Source: SAR324 cluster bacterium
Lineage (GTDB): Bacteria > SAR324 > NAC60-12
Length of the DNA stretch: 64,000 nt
Assembly (NCBI GenBank): GCA_015232315.1
Contig: JADFZZ010000003.1
Location: 220,732-284,731 of the forward strand
Direction of reading: 5' to 3'
Shown here: positions 46,076 to 54,776 of the stretch, in pieces
Layout of the letters: every line of letters starts with the position of its first letter
Numbering within the stretch: position 1 is the stretch's first letter
The notes under the pieces: generated by a model
What the model saw: only the letters and a program-made list of their open reading frames with translations
Database searches by the model: none
What the model was told of the DNA's origin: nothing
Made by a program: the position numbers and the translations under genes

Positions 46076-47140
46076 TCACCACCAGTCCTTTTTCTTGATA
46101 TAAAACCACATGCCGATGCCGACCATCAGCATGATTCCGAGAACGGTCGGATAGGCCCAGTGGTGTTTCAATTCGGGCATATACTCGAAATTCATGCCGT
46201 ACATCCCGGCAATGAAGGTGAGCGGCATGAAAATAGTCGCGATGATGGCCAGCGTTTTCATCACCTCATTGGTGCGGTTGCTCATCAGTGAAAGGTAGGC
46301 TTCCATCATACCGCCGAGCCATTCACGGTAGAGGGTCAGCAGATCCATGACACGGATGCAGTGGTCATGCAGATCACGGAAAAACAGCCGGGTTTTTTCA
46401 GAAATCCAGCCGGTTTCATCGCTGGAAAGTTCCCATAAATATTCGCTCATGGACTGGATGAGTTTGCCAATGGACATGGTCTGTTTCTTCATGTGATAGA
46501 TTTCCTGCAAGGTTTCTGGGCCGGGTTTTTCCATCAATTCATCTTCCAGATTTTCCAGGGATTCCTCAATCATTTTCAGAAGAACAAAATAGTCATCGAC
46601 AATCACATCCAGCAGGGCATAGAGCAGATAATCAGCCCCCATTTTTCTGATACGACTCTTGTCTTTACGCAGACGTTCACGAATGGGGTTGAACAACCCC
46701 CGGGGTTTTTCCGAAAAAGAAATGACGAGATTTTCACCCAGCACCAGACTGACCTGTTCCTGATGGATCGTTTGGGTCGTCTGGTCGTAAGTGAGAACCC
46801 TTGCGACCACATACAAATGGTTGTCATACTCATCAATTTTAGGTCGTTGCCCTGTGTGAAGGATGTCTTCGAGCAACAAAGAGTGCAGATTGAAATATTT
46901 GCCGAGGGATTCAACCCTGGCAGGGACATGCAGTCCATTCACACTGATCCATGTGACCGATGAAGAGGTTTTGCACGCCATGAATTCTTCAGGCGTCGGC
47001 ATTTCGCTTTCCCACAGGTGAGATTCATCATAATCCATCACCGCAATCTGCACCGTGTCGCTTTTTTTCTCACCGATATGCACCAGTGTTCCCGGAGGCA
47101 TTCCAGATTTTTCAAGATACTCTTCCTTCAGATAAGCCAT
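46076..47140 (-). CDS. corA: CorA-type magnesium/cobalt transporter
   Basis: 354 residues: a cytoplasmic funnel domain (about 1-285), a long stalk helix and two C-terminal transmembrane helices. The GMN selectivity motif appears as AGMYGMNFEYMPE near residue 315 and the terminal KKKDWW tail is typical. It forms a pentamer that takes up Mg2+. It is a monocistronic-looking gene between the lipoprotein and PilZ genes, on the same strand. Confidence 0.96.
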   Translation of the reverse strand: MAYLKEEYLEKSGMPPGTLVHIGEKKSDTVQIAVMDYDESHLWESEMPTPEEFMACKTSSSVTWISVNGLHVPARVESLGKYFNLHSLLLEDILHTGQRPKIDEYDNHLYVVARVLTYDQTTQTIHQEQVSLVLGENLVISFSEKPRGLFNPIRERLRKDKSRIRKMGADYLLYALLDVIVDDYFVLLKMIEESLENLEDELMEKPGPETLQEIYHMKKQTMSIGKLIQSMSEYLWELSSDETGWISEKTRLFFRDLHDHCIRVMDLLTLYREWLGGMMEAYLSLMSNRTNEVMKTLAIIATIFMPLTFIAGMYGMNFEYMPELKHHWAYPTVLGIMLMVGIGMWFYIKKKDWW

Positions 47141-47180
47141 AAATCCTTTTCATGCAGAATAAAATATCAATTTTGCTTAC

Positions 47181-48017
47181 TCAGTCATCCGCATTGTTTT
47201 TATAAGACGCAACCTGCTGTCTCAGTTTTTCATAGTCTTCTGAAAAATTGTTTAAGAACTGGAACAGGACAAACTGGGCCAGAGCCATTTCACAAGTCTG
47301 GATGTAGGACGAAAGGATTTTGTATTGGGACGGAATCCAGGGCCCCTTGACACATAAAAAAAGTTTTCTGGAAAAACCCGTGAAACCATACCAGCCCTCA
47401 TGAACCATCATGAGTTTATGCTGTTCATCCTGCATGGACATCAGGATCGGCGGCATACTGGTATTTTCCGAGTGTTTGCGGACATATTTGTAACTCATGA
47501 AATATTCCCGCCCGAGCGTTTTGATTTTTTCCTCAATCACATTCAGCACATGGTCCATGTTTTTTTGCGAGGCTGATACCAAAATTGAAGGAATGTGTGC
47601 CGCAAGACTGACTACACGAGCCATTTCAACCTGAAAATCCTGTGCGTCTTCAGACTCCAGAGCCATTGGAGTTTCAGGGAGGATAATTTCCACAATGATA
47701 GACTGAATGCCTTCATGATGCATTACAAGTGTTTCAGTTTCTTCTTCAGAAAGATCAAAAAATGAGACTCCGTAAAAATAGCCCTCCTGAATATTTTTAC
47801 TCACCACCACTTCTGCGGCGAAGGAATGGCTTTTTTCGTAAATATCCATATTCAACCATAAAAACATACCTTGCGGAATCTTTAATCTGGAGGTGAATCC
47901 CAGGCCACCCTGAGAAATATCCGTGGAGGTCCCCTCGTATACAATCTGATCCAGAACAATGTTTATGGCTAATTCGAATTTTTTCCTGGGAAAAACTCTC
48001 AAGGCTGTATTGGACAT
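47181..48017 (-). CDS. PilZ-domain protein with an extra C-terminal domain
   Basis: 278 residues. The N-terminal 100 residues are a c-di-GMP-binding PilZ domain with RKKFE (RxxxR-like, near residue 11) and the DISQGGLG motif (DxSxxG, near 34). The remainder (about 110-278) is helical and unrecognised, with LGREYFMSYKYVRKHSEN and MALAQFVLFQFLNNFSEDYEKL. It is probably a c-di-GMP effector; the partner is unknown. It lies 40 nt upstream of corA on the same strand and 21 nt downstream of the alcohol dehydrogenase. Confidence 0.82.
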   Translation of the reverse strand: MSNTALRVFPRKKFELAINIVLDQIVYEGTSTDISQGGLGFTSRLKIPQGMFLWLNMDIYEKSHSFAAEVVVSKNIQEGYFYGVSFFDLSEEETETLVMHHEGIQSIIVEIILPETPMALESEDAQDFQVEMARVVSLAAHIPSILVSASQKNMDHVLNVIEEKIKTLGREYFMSYKYVRKHSENTSMPPILMSMQDEQHKLMMVHEGWYGFTGFSRKLFLCVKGPWIPSQYKILSSYIQTCEMALAQFVLFQFLNNFSEDYEKLRQQVASYKNNADD

Positions 48018-48038
48018 AAGCTCTCCGGAATGGGTGGG

Positions 48039-49052
48039 TTAATGCACGACGTTTTTCAGAACGGCACGATAGCGGACTTCGTTTTTTCTCACCCGTTCCA
48101 GAGCGAGGTTGGCGTCCTTCATTTCAAATATTTCAGTTTTGGCGAGGATCTGATGTCGGGCCGCGAATTCCAGCATTTCCCTGATCATGATCCGACTGCC
48201 GATCTGGCTTCCACAAACCGAACGATGCCCCAACAGCAGATACGCGGGAATCTGCAACGGTTCAGCAGGAGCGCCGACCACACACAATCTGCCACGCGGT
48301 TTCAACAGGCTTACATAAGCCGGCCAGTCCAGATTAGCAAACACGGTGGACAAAATAAAATCGAGTGAACCGGAGGCCTTCCGTAATTGTCGAGTGTTCT
48401 GGGATGCGACAAAATGGTGCGCGCCAAAAGACCGTGCTTCTTCTTCCTTATTCGGCGATGACGAAAAAGCCGTCACTTCGCAACCAAACGCACTGGCAAA
48501 TTGAAGTGCCAGATGGCCAAGACCGCCAATTCCGATCACGCCCACCTTCATGGCGGGCCGCACTTCATAAATTCTGAGCGGCGAATAAACCGTTGCGCCA
48601 GCACACAGCAGGGGTGCCGCGTTTTCCGAAGCAAGATTGTCAGGAATTGGAAAAACGTAGTGACTGGAAACCCTGATTTTCGAGGCGAATCCTCCGGGCC
48701 GTCCCACACAGGTTGCCTGTTGACTCGAACAAAGATTGTCATAGCCTTCCAGACATTGTTCACAACGCAGACAGGCGCCACATTGCCAACCAATGCCAAC
48801 ACGTTGTCCTTCGGTCAGTCCCATGACATGCGATCCAAGCTGTTGAATGGTGCCGATAATTTCGTGTCCGGGGATCATCGGATACGAACTGATGCCCCAA
48901 TCATTGTCAATCAGATGCAGATCGCTGTGACAGATTCCGCAATGCGTTATTTGAACCGTCACTTCATCGGTCTGGAGATCATCCTCGAGTTCATAAGCAT
49001 GACGTTCCAGCGTGGAACCTTCTTTTTTTGCGGCATAACTATCAATGTTCAT
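48039..49052 (-). CDS. Zinc-dependent alcohol dehydrogenase (CAD/YahK type)
   Basis: 337-residue medium-chain dehydrogenase/reductase, NADP-linked in related enzymes, reducing aldehydes to alcohols. ATG 49052 is preferred over 49058 because AAGGAG is then 7 nt upstream. Catalytic zinc ligands are in CGICHSDLH and GHEIIG. The structural-zinc cysteines are in CGACLRCEQCLEGYDNLC, and the nucleotide fold is VGVIGIGGLGHLALQFA. The C-terminal SRIMIREMLEFAARH is typical of the YahK/CAD branch. The physiological substrate is unknown. Confidence 0.92.
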   Translation of the reverse strand: MNIDSYAAKKEGSTLERHAYELEDDLQTDEVTVQITHCGICHSDLHLIDNDWGISSYPMIPGHEIIGTIQQLGSHVMGLTEGQRVGIGWQCGACLRCEQCLEGYDNLCSSQQATCVGRPGGFASKIRVSSHYVFPIPDNLASENAAPLLCAGATVYSPLRIYEVRPAMKVGVIGIGGLGHLALQFASAFGCEVTAFSSSPNKEEEARSFGAHHFVASQNTRQLRKASGSLDFILSTVFANLDWPAYVSLLKPRGRLCVVGAPAEPLQIPAYLLLGHRSVCGSQIGSRIMIREMLEFAARHQILAKTEIFEMKDANLALERVRKNEVRYRAVLKNVVH

Positions 49053-49589
49053 TACCATCTCCTTGAAGCTGTTAATGTGAAGGGCTCGATCATCTTTTCG
49101 GCCTTGGATGTATCAACACCTGGCCTTGGATGTGTTTCCCGATTCGGGTTTTGTACTGTAGAAACGTTCAAAAAATAACAGGGAACACTTGGAACAGATG
49201 TAATTGTAATAGTGTCCTCCTGAAGTGAATGGTCTGAGTCTCTCGACTTTCGTAGTATTAACATCTTGGTGTTGTTTATGCTAGAAATTTTTGTGACTGC
49301 TGGTTCAGATAGTTGCAGCTTTGGCAGGGCTCATCAGAAAACGGACCCTGCCAGGGTTTTCATGGAAACAAGGGCACACCCAAGTGTTTGAAATCAATGG
49401 GAATAAATGGTTTCATAAAAAAAACTTGAAATCCTGACAAGCATCTCCTATTAATTCGTAGTTTTTCAGGACTCAACTGGAAAATATCATGAGACCAAGG
49501 GGATATTCCCTGTTTTAATCACTATGCTGACGGCCTTGAGCATTTGCATCAAGGCAAAAAATTAAGCCATTTTCATTTGGAGTTAATAC
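49053..49589. other. Divergent region with the rpsB leader
   Basis: 537 bp between the dehydrogenase and rpsB. It contains the candidate rpsB promoter (separate entry), giving a leader of about 130 nt. GGCAGGG (49323-49329) pairs with CCCTGCC (49346-49352), a hairpin upstream of that promoter. No gene is seen. Confidence 0.5.
49426..49454 (+). promoter_or_regulatory. Candidate rpsB promoter
   Basis: TTGAAA (49426-49431), 17 bp, TATTAA (49449-49454): five of six consensus bases at the -35 and four or five at the -10 with optimal spacing. The predicted start is about 130 nt before rpsB, leaving a leader in which S2 autoregulation is known in other bacteria. Confidence 0.55.
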
Positions 49590-50390
49590 ATGGCTGACAT
49601 CATTTCACTGAAAAGTTTTCTGGAAGCGGGCGTTCATCTCGGGCATCAGACACGCCGCTGGCATCCACAAATGAAACCCTATATTTATGCTGCCAAACAA
49701 GGCATCCATATTGTTGACTTACGAAAAACACTTCATAGTCTCAAAGACGCCTATGAATATGTGAAACATGCCTCTGCTGAAGGTCGAGATGTTCTGTTTG
49801 TCGGAACCAAGCCTCAGATTCAGAAGGTGGTTGAACAGCAGGCAATCAGTTCGAACAGCCCCTATATCAGCTTTCGCTGGTTGGGTGGGATGCTGACCAA
49901 TTTCACCACCGTTCGGCAGTCCATCAACCGTTACCATGAATATGAAGAACTGCGCGGTTCTGATGGAACGTATCCCGGTGTTCTGAAAAAAGAAGCACTG
50001 GTAATGGAAAGTAAACGTTTGAAGCTGGAAAAATCGCTTGGTGGCGTTAAAAACATGAAACGCCCTCCCTCGATTATGTTTGTGGTTGATTGTAAAAAAG
50101 AACACATCGCCATTCAGGAAGCAAAAAAACTGGGAATGACCATTATCGCTTTGGTTGACACAAACTGTGCGCCTGGTCATATTGATTTTGTGATTCCGGG
50201 GAATGATGACGCACCACGATCTGTTGAATTGATCACCAGCGTGATTGCCAGAGCTGTCAAGGAAGGCAAGGCAATGCGGGCGGCAGCAACTGGAATTTCT
50301 GAAATTGAACAAGAGATCCCTGCTGAACCGGCACTTCCCGAGCCAGAAAACGTGGAAACTGAAATTGAAAGCGAATCAGAAGACGAATAA
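49590..50390 (+). CDS. rpsB: Small-subunit ribosomal protein S2
   Basis: 266 residues, of normal length for S2. Family segments include FLEAGVHLGHQTRRWHPQM, YIYAAKQGIHIVDLRKT, LFVGTKPQIQKVVEQQA, YISFRWLGGMLTNFTTV and the C-terminal VDTNCAPGHIDFVIPGNDDA. The protein ends in an acidic tail (ETEIESESEDE). It is the first gene of the conserved rpsB-tsf-pyrH-frr block, with a hairpin before tsf. Confidence 0.98.
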   Translation: MADIISLKSFLEAGVHLGHQTRRWHPQMKPYIYAAKQGIHIVDLRKTLHSLKDAYEYVKHASAEGRDVLFVGTKPQIQKVVEQQAISSNSPYISFRWLGGMLTNFTTVRQSINRYHEYEELRGSDGTYPGVLKKEALVMESKRLKLEKSLGGVKNMKRPPSIMFVVDCKKEHIAIQEAKKLGMTIIALVDTNCAPGHIDFVIPGNDDAPRSVELITSVIARAVKEGKAMRAAATGISEIEQEIPAEPALPEPENVETEIESESEDE

Positions 50391-50411
50391 TCCTGTTCCC
50401 GCACATGTCAA

Positions 50412-50433
50412 GCAATCCGCCCTGGCGGATTGC
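50412..50433 (+). promoter_or_regulatory. Hairpin between rpsB and tsf
   Basis: GCAATCCGCC (50412-50421) pairs perfectly with GGCGGATTGC (50424-50433), 22 nt after rpsB. No T-run follows, so it is more likely an attenuator, processing site or mRNA-stability element than a strong terminator; tsf follows after 110 nt. Confidence 0.55.
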
Positions 50434-50543
50434 GCCTCCAACTAGATGTTTCCTCTCAGATCATTTCCGGGTTTCAACCTGTTTCTGTGTGACTCTGAGA
50501 CAGGACTTCAACTATTTAATTCATTGACCGTAAAAAGGTGACT

Positions 50544-51392
50544 ATGCAAAATGTTTCTGCGAATTTAGTAAAAGAACTGAGAGAAATCACCGGCGCTGCC
50601 ATGATGGATTGTAAAAAAGCTCTGGTGGAAACAAACGGAGATATGGAAGCCGCCAAAGACTATCTGCAAAAAAAAGGTCAGGCTAAAGCTCTCAAAAAAT
50701 CCTCAAGAGAAACCAATGAAGGCGCGGTTGGTCTGTATATTTCTCCAGATAAAAAAAGAGGCGGACTCGTCAAACTGGCCTGTGAAACTGATTTTGTCGC
50801 AAGAAATGACAAATTTCAGGATTTCATCCGCAAAGTCGCCCGTCAAGTGGCAGAGCATGGTTCCGAAAATCTTCTGGAACAGACCATGGACGGAACGACA
50901 GTCCAGGCGTCTCTAACCCAGATCATCGCGGGTCTCGGCGAAAATATTCTATTGGTCAGCAGTAACAATTATGCGGTACAGAACGGAATGGTTTCCGGTT
51001 ATGTGCATACCAATGGCAAAATCGGCGTTTTGGTGCAACTGGAAACAAATGAAGTCTGTGATCAAGACGCCTTGTATGACCTGGGAAAAGATATCTCCAT
51101 GCACATTGCGGCATCGCATGCTGAAGCGATTTCTGAAGCTGAAATTGATCCGGCTGTGCTGGAAAAAGAGAAGTCCATTTATAAAGAACAGGCAAAGGAA
51201 TCCGGGAAACCAGACAATATTATTGACAAAATGGTTGAAGGCCGATTGTCAAAATTTAAAAAAGAGGTTTGTGTGAATTCTCAGCCTTTTGTAAAAAATC
51301 CTGAATTAACTGTTGAACAATTGATCCAGAACGTGTCAAAAGAACTGGGTGTGAAAATCACATTCAAAGCTTTTTCCAAATATCAATTCTGA
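50544..51392 (+). CDS. tsf: Translation elongation factor Ts
   Basis: Guanine-nucleotide exchange factor that recycles EF-Tu-GDP. From ATG 50544 (AAAAGG upstream; a GTG at 50538 is less likely) it has 282 residues: the N-terminal ELREITGAAMMDCKKALVETNGD UBA-like domain, the LACETDFVARND contact motif (near 75), and the dimerisation core with MHIAASHAEAIS. It is cotranscribed with rpsB and pyrH. Confidence 0.97.
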   Translation: MQNVSANLVKELREITGAAMMDCKKALVETNGDMEAAKDYLQKKGQAKALKKSSRETNEGAVGLYISPDKKRGGLVKLACETDFVARNDKFQDFIRKVARQVAEHGSENLLEQTMDGTTVQASLTQIIAGLGENILLVSSNNYAVQNGMVSGYVHTNGKIGVLVQLETNEVCDQDALYDLGKDISMHIAASHAEAISEAEIDPAVLEKEKSIYKEQAKESGKPDNIIDKMVEGRLSKFKKEVCVNSQPFVKNPELTVEQLIQNVSKELGVKITFKAFSKYQF

Positions 51393-51400
51393 GGTAACCC

Positions 51401-52111
51401 TTGACCCCGATTTATAAACGAGTCCTTCTGAAACTCAGTGGCGAAACATTGGGTGGCGCTGGTGGCAGCGGTTTTGACTATGATGCGATCCGGCGTATCA
51501 CAGAAAATGTTGTGCAGTTGCATGACTTGGGTGTGCAGGTTGGAATCGTGGTTGGCGGTGGAAATATTTTTCGGGGCGCCCGCTCGGCTCAAGGCAATAT
51601 CGGTCGGGTTCCCGGTGATTATATGGGTATGCTGTCCACGGTCATCAACAGCATCTGTCTTCAGGAAATTCTGGAACAGCAGGGAATGGTGACACGGATT
51701 ATGTCCGCATTACATATCAGTGCGGTCGCGGAACCATACATCAAACGCAGGGCTGATCGTCACCTTGAAAAAAACAGGGTTGTCATTTTTGCCGCAGGCA
51801 CGGGAAATCCGTTTTTCACGACAGACACAGCCGCTGTGCTGAGAGCTTCGGAAATTGGCGCGGAGATTGTGATCAAGGCGACAAAAACGGATGGTGTGTA
51901 TGACAAGGATCCCATGATTCACAGTGATGCGATCCATTATGCGAAACTGACCTACAGCCAGGTGCTTGACCAGGATCTCAAGGTTATGGACCTGACCGCG
52001 ATCGCTTTTTGCAAAGACAATGATCTGCCTATTCTTGTATTGAATGTCAATACCGCGAATGCCATCGTTCAGGGTGTTTGCGGTGAAGCTATCGGAACCC
52101 TTATCCATTGA
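51401..52111 (+). CDS. pyrH: Uridylate kinase
   Basis: 236-residue UMP kinase of the amino-acid-kinase fold that makes UDP. It has the TTG start 51401 behind GAGG. Family motifs are VLLKLSGETLGG, IVVGGGNIFRGA, RRADRHLEKNRVVIFAAGTGNPFFTTDTAA and VIKATKTDGVYDKDP. It lies 8 nt after tsf, and its stop directly abuts the frr start. Confidence 0.97.
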   Translation: MTPIYKRVLLKLSGETLGGAGGSGFDYDAIRRITENVVQLHDLGVQVGIVVGGGNIFRGARSAQGNIGRVPGDYMGMLSTVINSICLQEILEQQGMVTRIMSALHISAVAEPYIKRRADRHLEKNRVVIFAAGTGNPFFTTDTAAVLRASEIGAEIVIKATKTDGVYDKDPMIHSDAIHYAKLTYSQVLDQDLKVMDLTAIAFCKDNDLPILVLNVNTANAIVQGVCGEAIGTLIH

Positions 52112-52687
52112 ATGATTATGAATGAAGAATCCTTGAATGATGTAAGAAAAAACACACAACGGAAGATGGACAGTACCCTGGACGCTCTCAAACGTGAATT
52201 CGGGAGTATCCATGCCGGTCGTGTGAGTCCAGCCCTTCTGGAAAATATCAAAGTTGATTATTATGGCAACCCCACGCCTGTGAATCAGGTGGGAAACATT
52301 TCAACACCAGAGCCACAGATGCTGGTGATCAATCCCTGGGAAAAGAACATGATCAAGGAAATCGAACGGTCTCTTCTCAAGGCAAATTTGGGTCTGAGTG
52401 TTTCAAATGATGGAAATGTACTGCGTGCGGTCATGCCTCCCCTGACTGAGGAACGCAGGAAAGATCTGGTCAAGCAGGTTAAAAAAATTGGAGAAGATGC
52501 CAAGATCGCGGTTAGAAATGTGCGGCGAGATGCCAATGATCACCTGAAAAAAATGGAAAAGGATAAAGTGATTTCCAAAGATGAAGAAAAAACAGCACTC
52601 GATGAAGTTCAAAAAGTAACAGATAAACACATTGAAATTATTGGTGAGATCATTCAAGTAAAAGAAAAAGAATTAATGACCATCTAA
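52112..52687 (+). CDS. frr: Ribosome recycling factor
   Basis: 191 residues, the two-domain RRF that with EF-G splits terminated ribosomes. Conserved segments: GSIHAGRVSPALLENIKVDYYGNPTPVNQVGNI, PWEKNMIKEIERSL, PPLTEERRKDLVKQVKKIGEDAKIAVRNVRRDA and the C-terminal helix. ATG 52112 follows the pyrH stop without a gap and without an obvious ribosome site, so translation is probably coupled; ATG 52118 is possible. Confidence 0.97.
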   Translation: MIMNEESLNDVRKNTQRKMDSTLDALKREFGSIHAGRVSPALLENIKVDYYGNPTPVNQVGNISTPEPQMLVINPWEKNMIKEIERSLLKANLGLSVSNDGNVLRAVMPPLTEERRKDLVKQVKKIGEDAKIAVRNVRRDANDHLKKMEKDKVISKDEEKTALDEVQKVTDKHIEIIGEIIQVKEKELMTI

Positions 52688-52718
52688 TTTCTTCTTCTCT
52701 TCACGAAACAGGAACGCC

Positions 52719-53975
52719 ATGCTGGCAAATTTTCTTTATTCTATTTGGCAGTATCAGATTTTTAAATCCGTTCTGTTTCGTGGAGGCATGACCTTCCTCA
52801 CGGCTTACCTCATTATCTCCTGGCTCATGCCACGCACCATACGCTGGTTTCGCAGAAAAGGAATCACTTCAGATTTCAGTGCGGCGAATATGGAATCAAA
52901 ACCCTATTCCGGTGCGACCCCGATCATGGGGGGCGGCGTGCTGATCATCGCTATCTGTCTTTCTGTGGGTTTCTGGTGTCAACTGAATCAGTTTGTTGTC
53001 GCGCTCATGACCATCATGGTTGCCTTCGGTGTCATTGGCGCCATTGATGATGTCGCCAAGGTTCTGCATAAACGCAGAGTGGAATCGGGACAGGAAAAGC
53101 GCAAATTTTATAGTGAAAAAGCAGATGGCATCAGCGGCAGAGTCAGGTTGGGTGCGGAATTTGGCATTGCGCTTCTGGTGGTCATGATTTTATATGTCTA
53201 TATTGATATCGACGGCCATCTGGTGGTGCCATTTGTCCCACTCAAAGTCTGGTATCCCTATCTCTATAAATACCTGTTCATTCCGTTCATGCTGTTCATC
53301 ATCGTCGGTGGCGCAAACGCGGTCAATCTGACAGATGGTATGGATTCTCTGGCCACGGTGCCCCTCATGACCTGTGCCCTGTTTATCGGTGCTGTTGCGT
53401 ATATTGGCGGCGATCCGGAATGGGCCTTCAGGCTTAAAATCCCCTTATTGTCACCTGAAGTCAAGGAACTGACCGTCATCGCGATGGCCATTCTGAGTGC
53501 GGGGTTCAGTTTTTTGCGCTTCAATGCTCCGCCTGCCTCCATTTATATGGGCGATCTGGGGGCCTTGGCTCTGGGAAGCCTGGTTTCCACGATGTTTATT
53601 TTTGTAAAAGCCGAGCTATTTTTGCCGATTGTTGGCGGCATTTTTGTGTTCTCAGCCTTGTCGTCGGTCATTCAACGGACATTTTTCAAAATCATGTTAC
53701 GCTGGAAAGGTCGTCAATATGCGGAAAAACACCGTTTTTTTCTGCGGTCGCCCTATCATCACCATCTGCAAAAACTCTGGACTTATTCTGAACAAAAACA
53801 GGAAATAGAATCCGTATGGCTCAAAATTCTGCAAAAAATTGGAATTCCACCCATCCCGGATGAAGAAAAACTCCTTCATCCTCATGAAGTGAATAGTCGT
53901 GTGATCTGGTTGATGCATCTTAAATCCATTTGGCTGTTTGTGATTGCCATCATCGTTTATTTCAAAATCCGATGA
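52719..53975 (+). CDS. mraY: Phospho-N-acetylmuramoyl-pentapeptide transferase
   Basis: Integral membrane enzyme that attaches UDP-MurNAc-pentapeptide to undecaprenyl phosphate, making lipid I. The 418 residues have about ten transmembrane helices. Diagnostic motifs: GGGVLIIAI near 68, IDDVAKVL (catalytic Asp pair, near 108), NAVNLTDGMDSLA near 202, SIYMGDLGALALG near 280 and the RSPYHHHLQKLW histidine motif near 345. It is about 55 residues longer than usual, with an inserted segment (about 355-395, IESVWLKILQKIGIPPI) before the last helix. It sits after frr rather than in the division/cell-wall cluster. Confidence 0.95.
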   Translation: MLANFLYSIWQYQIFKSVLFRGGMTFLTAYLIISWLMPRTIRWFRRKGITSDFSAANMESKPYSGATPIMGGGVLIIAICLSVGFWCQLNQFVVALMTIMVAFGVIGAIDDVAKVLHKRRVESGQEKRKFYSEKADGISGRVRLGAEFGIALLVVMILYVYIDIDGHLVVPFVPLKVWYPYLYKYLFIPFMLFIIVGGANAVNLTDGMDSLATVPLMTCALFIGAVAYIGGDPEWAFRLKIPLLSPEVKELTVIAMAILSAGFSFLRFNAPPASIYMGDLGALALGSLVSTMFIFVKAELFLPIVGGIFVFSALSSVIQRTFFKIMLRWKGRQYAEKHRFFLRSPYHHHLQKLWTYSEQKQEIESVWLKILQKIGIPPIPDEEKLLHPHEVNSRVIWLMHLKSIWLFVIAIIVYFKIR

Positions 53976-54004
53976 TTTGTTAACTTTTTTCTGGAAAAAC
54001 TATC

Positions 54005-54742
54005 ATGAAACTTGAAGGACAGGTTGCCCTGGTTACAGGCGCTGGCAGAGGAATTGGAAAAGCCATTGCCCTGCATTTAGCCCGGGAAGGCGCTCATATA
54101 ATTTTTACCAACAGAACTCCGGAACAAGCAGATCAGACTCGACAGGAAATTGAGGCGACAGGCAGGGAATGTATGTCCTGTCTTGTGGATGTGTCCGATG
54201 CCACAGCCATCAAATCCATGACAGAGCAGGCGATGGAACGATTCGGGAAGATCGATATTCTGGTCAATAATGCAGGAATCACACGAGACAACCTGTTTCT
54301 GAGAATGAAACAGGAAGACTGGGAAGATGTTCTGAATATCAATCTCACCGGGATGTTCAATGTCACACATTCCGTGATCAAATCCATGATCAAGAAACGC
54401 TACGGTCGCATTGTGAATATTACCTCCGTAGTAGGTTTCACCGGAAATCCGGGGCAAGTCAATTACAGTGCGTCAAAAGCCGGAATCATCGGTTTTACCA
54501 AATCCATAGCCAGTGAATTGGGCAGCCGTAATATTACGTGCAACGCGGTGGCTCCCGGGTTTATCAAAACAGACATGACCGATGTTTTGAGCGAGGAACG
54601 AACCACTCAACTTCTGGAACGAATACCACTCGGACGTCTGGGAACCGGAGACGATATCGCTCAGGCTGTCAGTTTTCTGGTATCAGAACAAGCCTCTTAC
54701 ATTACCGGAACAGTCCTGCACGTGAATGGCGGGATGTACTGA
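54005..54742 (+). CDS. fabG: 3-oxoacyl-ACP reductase
   Basis: Short-chain dehydrogenase of fatty-acid synthesis, 245 residues. The NADPH site is VTGAGRGIGKAIA (near 11), NNAGITRDNLFLRM is the FabG-type loop, and the triad is Ser in NITSVVGFTGNPGQ, then YSASKAG with Tyr and Lys (near 155). The C-terminal INGGMY is standard. It follows mraY by 29 nt and is probably in the same transcript; acpP and fabF are elsewhere. Confidence 0.95.
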   Translation: MKLEGQVALVTGAGRGIGKAIALHLAREGAHIIFTNRTPEQADQTRQEIEATGRECMSCLVDVSDATAIKSMTEQAMERFGKIDILVNNAGITRDNLFLRMKQEDWEDVLNINLTGMFNVTHSVIKSMIKKRYGRIVNITSVVGFTGNPGQVNYSASKAGIIGFTKSIASELGSRNITCNAVAPGFIKTDMTDVLSEERTTQLLERIPLGRLGTGDDIAQAVSFLVSEQASYITGTVLHVNGGMY

Positions 54743-54776
54743 GGGCTAGTGTCAAACCTTCTTGACGCAGTCACGT

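Noticed and set aside
49323-49352. Hairpin GGCAGGG/CCCTGCC as a terminator
   Set aside because: It lies between divergent promoters, where no transcript should end, and no T-run follows.
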